A stretch of 64,000 nt of DNA from Cymbomonas tetramitiformis (lineage: Eukaryota; Chlorophyta; Pyramimonadophyceae; Pyramimonadales; Pyramimonadaceae). Location of the stretch: assembly GCA_001247695.2 (NCBI GenBank), contig LGRX02035208.1, positions 1-64,000 of the forward strand. The letters are read 5' to 3'. Within the stretch, counting starts at the first letter, position 1; each line of letters opens with the position of its first letter. Below, piece after piece: positions 55,505-64,000 of the stretch. Position numbers and translations under genes: made by a program. A model generated the notes under the pieces. It worked only from the letters and a program-made list of their open reading frames with translations, was not told the DNA's origin and did not search any database.

Positions 55505-55935
55505 ATTGACTATGTACTAGGCCCGGTCGATCTTAAATTAAGATCTCCACTAGGCGCATCTGACGGTCGATGGGATTATTTATCTTGCCGACGTGGCGCA
55601 CTCGAGAGATCCGAACATGAACATCGAGTCTGCCATTCCATTAATGATTTGACATTTCTCGATCTTCGCGTCTGCTATGCGATGTAAAAGCGAATCTATG
55701 TGATTTCCGAACATCGCGTCGGCCATGCGATGTTTAAATCATTTTCGCCATTACACTATCTGGCCGTAGGATCATGCGCGCGACAGTGCTTTGCCTTTTG
55801 CTTCCCAGCATGCCATGCCATAACGCGTGGGTGGCGTCGCGATATATGTACGCGACTGCAATGGCACTGTCATCGTTGGCGTCTGGTGATCGTGCGATGG
55901 AAAATTCGACTGCGTCGCCCGTTGGGATTCGAGCT

Positions 55936-55980
<45 letters not shown>

Positions 55981-55990
55981 ATTGACTAAG
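52960..55990. repeat. Tandem ~0.47-kb repeat array with CTG microsatellites
   Basis: The unit begins ACTAGGCCCGGTCGATCTTA, contains GTCGGCCATGCGATGTTTAA and TAACGCGTGGGTGGC, and ends with a CTG run. Full units start near 54572, 55048 and 55515; partial or interrupted copies lie at 52960-53607 and 54330-54571. CTG tract lengths are about 14 (54991-55032), 11 (55472-55504) and 14 (55939-55980) triplets, against 4 in the copy near 53,190. Confidence 0.88.
53608..54345 (-). pseudogene. Duplicate of SDR exons 1 and 2
   Basis: Positions 52241 to about 52980 are repeated at an offset of 1,367 bp. Exon 2 (53843-53708) and the 3' part of exon 1 (from 53893 upward) are identical or nearly so. The 5' part of exon 1 has several small deletions. 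In this copy the ATG that starts the intact gene is out of frame, and no other in-frame ATG precedes TGASSGIG. It is probably a non-functional 5' exon duplicate, unless used from an upstream exon. Confidence 0.75.
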
Positions 55991-56200
55991 GTAAGGTAAG
56001 GTAAGGTAATTTGGTTTGGGTGAAGATTATAAAGGTCAAAGGTTAGTAAGTAAGTAAGGTAATTTACTTGGTGCCAAGATTATAAAGGTCAGAGGTAGGT
56101 AATTTGGTTTGGGTGAAGATTATAAAGGTCAGAGGTAGTAAGGTAAGTAAGTAAGGTAATTTGGTCAGGTTCCAAATCATAAGGAGCAGAGGTACAATAA
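55985..56200. repeat. Short GGTAA / GGTTTGGGTGAAGATTATAA repeats
   Basis: The segment AATTTGGTTTGGGTGAAGAT, then TATAAAGGTCA, occurs twice and a related one (GGTGCCAAGATTATAAAGGT) once, separated by GTAAGTAAGTAAG runs. It lies just upstream of the EAR-repeat gene. Confidence 0.7.
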
Positions 56201-56500
56201 CTATATCGTATGACGATCTGCCCGTCGCGTCTGCGTCTGCGTCTCGCGTGCCCATCGCATGGCCGCTCGCATGCCTCCAATTCGAATTCCGATGGCGAAT
56301 TGGCGAATCAACGATTAAGAATCATGAAACATTTATATTATCGAGCTTCGAGGTACATTAGATCAGAAAACTTGTTTATGAAGTTGTTCGGGTTGCTCCT
56401 CTCGTCTGGAATTCTGCACTGTGAAGTTATTGTTGCATGCAGCAGGGCAATCGTCAAACACATTCGTAAATAAGGGCTTAGGAAGCGGCTAGCAACGGAC

Positions 56501-58674
56501 ATGAAGTCATCCTTTGCAATCATCACGTGTTTCTCACTGTTCGCTCTGTTGCACTCTGCACACTCCGCTAAGCTTCCTGAATGGCTGACGCAACCAGAAT
56601 ATCGGGCAGACTGTAACTACACCCACAAGTTTTTTGCTTCGAAGCATCTAAGCACTGAGGGCAACTCTGGATGGACTTATATTCGAATTCTTGGAAGAAG
56701 CTTTCTGGCAGCGGCAAATTACTGGGATGGCCAAAGCCCAAACTTCGGCGCACAGTCTATTGTGTATGAGGTTAAAGAAGAAGGAGCAAAGGGGAAAGAA
56801 GAGTTGACTTTCAATTCGGTTTTTGAAGTGCGCAGTAATGGGGCTCGTGGTTGGGAGTACTTCGAAATGTTAGGTACAAGCTACAGCTGTTGTGTTGGTG
56901 TCTCGATTTGAGCAGGCATCGCTATATTCAGTCTAACCTGCCTGCAGGTGACCATATGCTCGCACTGACGAACTATGCGGGGAACAAGGTGATGATTTTC
57001 CGCTATCGCGAAAACCATCCCAAGCTGTTTGACAACTTCCAGACCTTGCCTGGCGACGGGCCAATCTCAGCTCAATTTTTCGAAGCCGCTCGTGAACGGT
57101 TCCTGACAGGTACCAAGCCCCGGATGTACGTCATCCATGTGGATGAAATTAATAGCTAGGACATACGACATGTATCGTATGCAATGGATCCCCGCAGTTT
57201 CGTTCCCGAAAAGGATGCGTATATTTTGGACGCGTTTGCTTCTGATCTTGCCACATCGTTGCATATCCTCTGTTTTAAGCACTGAGGTGTGCTGTTATGA
57301 TGCATCAGTTGGAGAAAATCTCGGGAAACGGCTATCTGTTTATAAACTAGTCGGTCAAAATAAAATGACTTCAAAGTTTGAACTTCACCAGCGGATAGAA
57401 ACCGAAGGTAATTCCTTGTTTTATTTCTGTTCGTCTGCCAAGGTCTACAAAGAACTTCCATCAGCTGCCGGGTCTACTGTGGTAAGATATTTCAACGTTC
57501 TCGTACCAGAATTTGAAGCATCTTCCACCTTGCCTTCAGGTTTGGCGTCAATAAAATATCTGGTTAACGACAAGCACTATTTGTTCACGACTACATATCA
57601 CGACGGCGACTATGACACGAAATCCTCCCTTTACGTCCTGGATCATCAGAAGAAATTCCAGTTTTATCAGTCGTTCCAGACGACTGCCCCCCATGATGTC
57701 GAAGCTTTTAACATGAAAGGAAACTCATTTGCTTTCATATCAAGTGAGAGGTGAGCTCCGAAAGCGTTCACAAGACAGCATGCTTTGCCAGCCCAAGAGT
57801 TAGGTCTGCAAATTAACACCGTGCGATGCTAACCAAGAGTGATACAAAGCGATCCAAAAAACCGCGGACTTATCTACGCCTGCTTGAACGAGTGTTGTTT
57901 TTGTACGATCATAACTGTTGCCCTGGACCACCCTTGCGCCGTAAACTTTACCAAATGTAATATATTTGTACGCTTCTCATGACGTCGAAAGCTGATATTT
58001 GAGTGCAGGGACGATAGCTACCCGCACTTGGATTCCTCATTATATGCTTATGACGAAAAGAAAGGCAAGTTCGCGCTGCATCAAAATATTCCCACGGATG
58101 GGGCACACGCGGCGAAGTACTTTGAGGCTGCACAGAACTCTTGGCTCGCTGTGGCCAATTTTGGCGATCGCCAAAGGAAGAGATTTAAGGTGTTGCCCCA
58201 CCACGTTCATTTTTCAAAGGAGTGTCTACTTATTCTTGTCCCATCCGATATTCGATGTGTGGTACAACTAACTAACGAGTGAACTGGCGTGTAGGCGGAA
58301 TCTGCATTGTTCAAATGGAATTCCAAGACACTTAAATTTGAAGAGCATCAGAAGTTCATGACTTTCGGTGCCACCAACTTCGAATATTTCAGGATAGGAA
58401 GAAATCACTACCTTGCGGTGAGTATTCCTTTTGAAATTTGTCGACTCGCAACCCATATCAAAACTGTAGTTTCGGACTTGGCCCCCTTGAGTCTTGAAGT
58501 CACGGATCACCGAAGTCCAGGTTGGTTTTGTTGGTGTTTGCTGTTTCCTTGAGGCAGGTGAGCAACGAGGGTGACCTTACCGACTCTTCCCGGCATCATC
58601 GAAATATCTTGTACCGGGATAGCATAATATATAAGCTAAAGACAACCGAGTACTGTCCGAAAACCGAGTTGTAA
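56501..58674 (+). CDS. Secreted EAR/EPTP-repeat (seven-bladed propeller) protein, 7 exons
   Basis: Proposed exons: 56501-56873, 56948-57125, 57280-57407, 57540-57750, 58009-58189, 58295-58417 and 58558-58674, in frame, 436 residues. Residues 1-23 (MKSSFAIITCFSLFALLHSA plus HSA) are a clear signal peptide. The rest is seven repeats of about 50 residues with the EAR (epilepsy-associated/EPTP) pattern: F-x-x-x-Q, a short linker, F-E, then a G-R-x-x-L-A-V-A-N-like strand and s-x-x-Y/F. Examples are GRSFLAAANYW, GDHMLALTNYAGNKVMIFRY, NSWLAVANFGD, SALFKWNSKTLKFEEHQKF and GRNHYLAVSN. Seven EAR repeats make one beta-propeller, as in LGI proteins. The ligand is unknown. The exon 2/3 junction is the weakest call. 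Confidence 0.82.
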
Positions 58675-61215
58675 GGGGCTTGTGCACCGTGTGGTAGTCA
58701 CTGATGACAGCATGTATTGCTGCTGCATTTTGCAACCTATGCAACCAGGTGATACCTCATGGAGTATTGCTCTTTGGAAGTGAGTGATCGGTGCTCGACT
58801 AGGTGCAGTTGACTGTAGGAATCAGACACGTAAACTTAGTCAAAGACCTTACATATAAATTAAAACCTTCACGTTTGTACATGAGTGCTCTCCGAGTGGA
58901 ATATTCATAAGTGCACAATGGAGATAATCACAAGTTTGGTTCGGATGGGAGCATTTTGATCTTGCAAGATAAATGCACGTCACTCGCAGACCACATAAAA
59001 CCAGTTTGGTTTGCTGTGTCAGGGTTCTCTGATCCTTGCAAATTCTTAGGATGCGTGTTTCCCCTTTGCTAATGCGCGTTACCCGAGTCGCCACAGCGGT
59101 TCCACCACCGAGAAACTATTTCATATGTTGTCCGCTAGTTGGAATTCTTAGCGGTGATGGCGGTAGCGCATGATTATCACGAGTACGAGCGGATCGAGTA
59201 AGATGATGCCCGATTTTGGGGGGGAATATTCCCTTTTTTTCGCCATCGATTATCTTTATTGTCAAATTTACATCATGCATCATATATTCCTACGAGCTTG
59301 CTTCATAGGTTAGCGGTACACAGCCGGTATACCTCGGCGGAAGTGAAAAGTCAGAATACGACACTCGAGAACAGGTTTCAGAAACGGATAACTTGTTAAG
59401 TTGAGATAATCTGAGATGATAAAAACCTAAAACCTCGCACGTCGGTCAGTCGGAACTACATTGAGTTGTGTACTCGTACTCCTACTGTCACTACTGCTAC
59501 GGTCACGACCTCAGGACGGATTTGCGCGTCAGGGGGTTCAGGGAACCTGCCTGTCAAGGTTGCCTGGGTCCTAAATACCCGGATCTCGGCACACCACCTC
59601 CGTCCAGAAGAGTGGTGACTAGCAAGCAGTCGGTTAGGCCAGGAGGGCAAGTTACTGGCACTTGGCCAACACATTTCTATTGTGCAATTCTGATCTACAT
59701 ACTGAGGCAAACAGGTTGTGCAAACTGCCAATACCACATAAGATGCTTGTGTAAACCAAATTTTAACTCAACCAGAAGCTTGAAATTGAAGATTGAAGAC
59801 ACCGTAGTTGTCAAAGAAAACCCATACACCAGGTCACCACCACCAGGTGTTGCTGCTCAAGGTATGGTATCGAAAGGAAAAAATCGGTATTGATAAGTTT
59901 CCGATGGGTACACACTCCCTATCAATAAATAACCATATGTTGAGCTCGTGTGTCAATAGATTACAATATTTTCGGACTCTCAAATATATATATATATATA
60001 TCAATCGATATTCAATATATAAAGGTAGTAATCAATCAATATTTGATAGGTGGGTGCAGGGTATGGATAAATAACAATATGCATGGCACATTAAAGCGAT
60101 ATCAATATGTCGCGATTATGAACATGAGGCGGCAATGTAGGGGCTGGCGGGGCGTGGTGGTATTGCTGAAATATTTCAAAAAAGTTCCCTCATCACCGCA
60201 CCACAACCCCGTCACAACATCCCTCGCCACGCCACAACACACCCAATTTGGCCCACGACGCGCCGCGCCAACACACACGCTTGGACCCACCGCTCACACT
60301 CTCGCCAACACACCCCGTCACCCCTCATCCTGTAACCCGCAATTCATAATCGCGACACGGAACCCAAGCAAAGAGAACACATACGGGGAGGGCGGGTGGG
60401 AATAACACCCTTCCACAGACAGATCAAACTTGTGAGGACGAACTCACGCTCCCAGTTCAAAACCTTATACGGCACCTATGTTTCGGTATGTCACATAACC
60501 ATAGTTATGTGACACAGCACCTCTCGTTCCACTCGCTGCACCGTGACACATGCCATCCAATTATGCGACACACCTGCACTGCGATACCCCCCTAACTACC
60601 CTAGCTAAACCTGTAATCACACCTGTACGAAGTAGGATGCTCATATGAGACAAACAAAGATCAAAGGAAAGTAGCCCACCACAAACATGATCGATAATTA
60701 GATACACGTTGGAGATTGGCATATGCAACGCTCGCATCAACAAAGCCTAGATCCAAACCAGTTCATCAAGAGGTGCTGGAATTGGCACTGTGACATGTTC
60801 GTATTGTCACGTGTCACTTCCGGTGTATCATCTTCGGCGACTCTGCGTGTGTCCGTCTAACTATATATCTCGTCTGTTTATCATATCTTGAGTTCGTTCT
60901 ATGTCTGCCGGGAGCGTTCTCCCCTTGGCTGCTGCACTGTTTCTTGCAGGTTATGGACCCACTTTACGCTTGCGTATTGTGATTTTTAGCGTGAATTTTA
61001 TTTCGTATTCGCTCTATCCTTATTTTGAGCTTAGCCATCTTTATTGCGGCTTACGGAATCCAATTCTCGCTTTCGCTTGGACGGTCCGGCAGTTTCGGGA
61101 ATTTACGGCAGAGTGGTATCGGCATTTCTTTTGTTCGCGTTCGCTTTCTTTCACGGATCATTTTTCTCCGCGATGGCTCTCGAGAATATTCTGTCCGATG
61201 GGGGGCTTCTTGCTC
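58675..61215. other. Intergenic, no gene recognised
   Basis: About 2.5 kb contains only short ORFs, a (TA)n run near 59,983-60,002 and a small palindrome TGTCACATAA/TTATGTGACA near 60,488-60,513. A 106-codon ORF at 60901-61221 has no recognisable features. Confidence 0.5.
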
Positions 61216-61219
61216 TTGT

Positions 61220-62720
61220 AACAAACGCCGGCTTCCCATGGTACCGGAGCCGGGTTTGTCCAGCTAGTGACAGGCGTGACAGATATGACGAGTATGACAG
61301 ACCTCGCGCGGGATGACTGCTCGAGAGAAACAGACTTGGTGAAGAAGATATGGTCATTGCCAGGTGACCACGAAGTGATAAGAAGATATGACAGTTACAA
61401 GGTTGCCACTGACGTGTCGGTCAGAAGACGGTAAACGGTAACATTATTAAAGCTGGCATAGAATAGTGACTTTCTATTGGCAGATGAAGATTTCAGGGCG
61501 GAAGCCTGTTACAGTTTTTGCAGATGTGACAATGACTTGAGATATAAGTAAGCTCTGACCGCAGGTCAGGACTAGAGGACTCATTATTGTTTTGCCTTCG
61601 CAAGTGCTAGGTGGCTGTTCGCGTGCCAGTGCTAGACCGCTAAGACAGTTCTGCTCACAGTTTTGTACAATAATTCGTACTTTTGGTTATTTTGTTGATC
61701 TTTTGATGAATATATTATACTGCTGTTTTTATCTTTTTACAAAACAATAATAATGTCCTGCGCGGAGCGGCTTTTTATTTCGATACGAATTCAGAAGTGA
61801 GAGGCTCTTTGGCGACAAGTAGACAGCGGTTGAGAACAGCAGATTCGGGAGACAGGCGACTCCAGGGACACCCTTGGTGTATTGGCGGACCCTCTTTCCT
61901 TTTTATACTTGGCGGTGCTTGCACGGAAAAAGGCTCCTAGTGGCGGCGACAGCGAATCAGCAGTGAATTGCTACCTTAATGAGTGGTTTCTTATCCTGTG
62001 ATATCTCTAGCCTGACCACCTTGTTTAACAGTGAATCCAGGGACACCCATGGTGTACTGGCCTAACTTTAAGCAGATGTGCTACTAGAAGTTAATTAGCA
62101 GCGGCATCAGCCTGGTGCCTGGACAGCGGCGGCGGCAGCGAATCAGCAGTAAATTACTACCTTAATAATGAGTGGTTTATTATTATCTTGTGGTTCCTCC
62201 AGCTTGACCACCTTGTCTGACAGTGAATCCAGGGACACCCATGGTGTACTGGCCTAACTTTAAGCAGGTGTGTGTCACTATAAGTTAATTAGCAGCGGCA
62301 TCAGCCTGGAAGGCAACGAGTGAGTCAACTGCTCAACTCTACATATTATATACTGCTCTGGCAACGGTGTTTAGTGAATCCAGGCATACTCTGTACACTG
62401 GCTCAGCTTGGAGCACCGTTGGTTATCTTGGAAATACTTGTGGATTAGCGGTTGACACTTTCTTAGTCCTCTTACAGCTCTTGGCAACTTGTGACTTGCG
62501 GTGAGGCCCTTATGACGCCTTTCACCTTCTTGATGAGCAGCGGCCTCGCGAATCCAGGGGTGCTCAGCACACTGGCTTAGCTTTAGCTCTGCATAGCGAC
62601 TTTCACTCCTGGTTATCCTGGTCAGCAACGAGCCTTCATGACAACTGTTGGGCTCTTGATGAGCAGTGGCTTCGCGAATCCAGGGGTGCTCAGCACACTG
62701 GTTTAGCTTGAACCCTGCGT
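61220..62720. repeat. Inverted diverged copy of the 29.3-33.5 kb repeat
   Basis: Read forwards, this matches the reverse complement of 33.5-33.1 kb followed directly by 30.8-29.3 kb, lacking the 2.3-kb foldback insert. Landmarks are CGCCGGCTTCCCATGGTACC near 61,229, GGACTCATTATTGTTTTGCC near 61,576, and CTAAGACAGTTCTGCTCACA near 61,640. Six hairpin motifs GAATCCAGG...ACTGG follow, at about 61865, 62035, 62224, 62378, 62552 and 62679. Identity is moderate. Confidence 0.8.
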
Positions 62721-64000
62721 AGAACAGACTATTGGGGATACGTGAACCAGTATGCATGTTTTTAGACGGTGTTTTTCTGTTACTATTCTCGGTTTATAGA
62801 CGACGGGTGACCTGCCACGTCATCATAACGCGCAGTGTAATGCAGACACGTGGCAGCCACGTAGGTTGCGATATGCGTTTATGCGGTACGGTATGCCTTC
62901 ATTATGCGGTTTGCCATTGTGGTTCGAGTGATCATCGAGCAATCGACGGAGAGAGATATCTTTTTGGATTGGGTGTGTTCATAAACACAAGCCCCGCGAC
63001 CGTCAAAAAACGCGGCTATACAACTATCATCACACGGGTATTGTTGCATGAACGGTGTCTACTCGTTTAATTACAAGTAGAATGTTTGCTAGTGTTAGTA
63101 GTGTTGCGATATATATATATATATGTCGCAAAAGCCATAAGTCAGCAACCAGTGCTTGGTCGTACAACATATCATAGCGTTACAACTATTACATCGCAAA
63201 GTACGTAAGTTACTACCAGGCAAGAGATCTCGAATTCGTTCATTCCACGCCTTTCAGGCGCCGGAAAGTAATGGTCTACTAATCTATCAGCTCCCAGTAT
63301 ACTCCGTCTTCGTCGTCCATTGCTTCCTGGCACATGAATATTTCGTAAGAACAACGCATACACGCGAAATGTTCGGTATGCTCATTTATCGCAACAAGAT
63401 GCGAACCAGCATTAAACCATATGCGAACGTTTGCAGGAAGGTCACAATAATCGCATTTCATGACGAGTTTGCCTTGAGGCATTCAGGTAGCTTTTGGGCT
63501 GTGCGTGGTCAGAACAGACTATTGGGGATAGGTGAACCAGTATGCATGTTTTTAGACGGTGTTTTTCTGTTACTATTCTCGGTTTATAGACGACGGGTGA
63601 CCTGCCACGTCATCATAACGCGCAGTGTAATGCAGACACGTGGCAGCCACGTAGGTTGCGATATGCGTTTATGCGGTACGGTATGCCTTCATTATGCGGT
63701 TTGCCATTGTGGTTCGAGTGATCATCGAGCAATCGACGGAGAGAGATATCTTTTTGGATTGGGTGTGTTCATAAACACAAGCCCCGCGTCAAAAAACGCG
63801 GCTATACAACTATCATCACACGGGTATTGTTGCATGAACGGTGTCTATTCGTTTAATTACAAGTAGAATGTTTGCTAGTGTTAGTAGTGTTGCAATATAT
63901 ATATATATATGTCGCAAAAGCCATAAGTCAGCAACCAGTGCTTGGTCGTACAACATATCATAGCGTTACAACTATTACATTGCAAAGTACGTAAGTTACT
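62721..64000. repeat. ~0.79-kb tandem duplication running off the window
   Basis: AGAACAGACTATTGGGGATA at 62721 recurs at 63511, and the following about 370 bp and the AT-microsatellite-flanked segment (63095 against 63882) also match. The copies differ by few bases, including a CGAC deletion near 63,787. A 236-codon ORF at 63156-63866 spans the unit boundary, has no recognised family features, and is probably fortuitous. Confidence 0.88.

Noticed and set aside
60901..61221. 106-codon ORF with a hydrophobic start
   Set aside because: Overlaps a dispersed repeat at its end, and no codon or family support was seen.
63156..63866. 236-codon ORF
   Set aside because: Spans the junction of two tandem units; the C-terminal half is the duplicated segment and no domain was recognised.

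Overview
This looks like nuclear DNA of a eukaryote, most likely a unicellular green alga. Three multi-exon genes have GT-AG introns. The retroelements include a PAT/kangaroo/TOC3-like tyrosine-recombinase retrotransposon of the kind known from Volvox and Chlamydomonas. A TGTAA poly(A) signal follows the first gene. A prasinophyte (Pyramimonadales-like) host is a guess from gene style and repeat load. No rRNA, no canonical tRNA and no CRISPR array was seen.

Layout. 1-7.5 kb is repeats: a tandem repeat, a palindromic MITE with TA target duplications, a 1.45-kb tandem duplication and a small TIR element. 7,515-27,759 (+) is one 27-exon gene for translation initiation factor eIF5B. My exon set is in frame throughout (1,661 codons plus stop). 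Its N-terminal half contains a complete bacterial-type (PheT/YtpR) tRNA-binding domain, which eIF5B does not normally carry. One intron holds a minisatellite and a near-intact 5.3-kb DIRS-order retrotransposon (Gag-like, RT-RNase H-methyltransferase-like, and tyrosine recombinase with an N-terminal Tudor-like domain; split direct repeats A1...B1-A2-B2).

28,576-44,161 is a 15.6-kb LTR element on the minus strand, with 0.67-0.69-kb LTRs, 5-bp target duplications, an initiator-Met-type primer-binding site and a polypurine tract. It has no recognisable pol and is filled with nested insertions: a foldback element with a 173-bp tandem array, a TIR element, and a long inverted repeat itself split by a 1.7-kb LTR-flanked element. 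A minus-strand stretch at 36.3-36.9 kb holds several intron-like 3' splice-site modules and a tRNA-like fold.

45,240-52,837 (-) is an eight-exon short-chain dehydrogenase/reductase gene. Its 4.8-kb intron is full of repeats and a LINE reverse-transcriptase remnant. Its first two coding exons are duplicated upstream at 53.6-54.3 kb, next to a 0.47-kb tandem array carrying CTG microsatellites. 56,501-58,674 (+) is a secreted protein with seven EAR/EPTP repeats, matching a seven-bladed propeller. 58.7-64 kb is gene-poor: an inverted relative of the 29-33 kb repeat, then a 0.79-kb tandem duplication running off the window.

The three host genes (translation initiation, a redox enzyme, a secreted propeller protein) show no functional link. 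Most of the remaining sequence is mobile or repetitive DNA.
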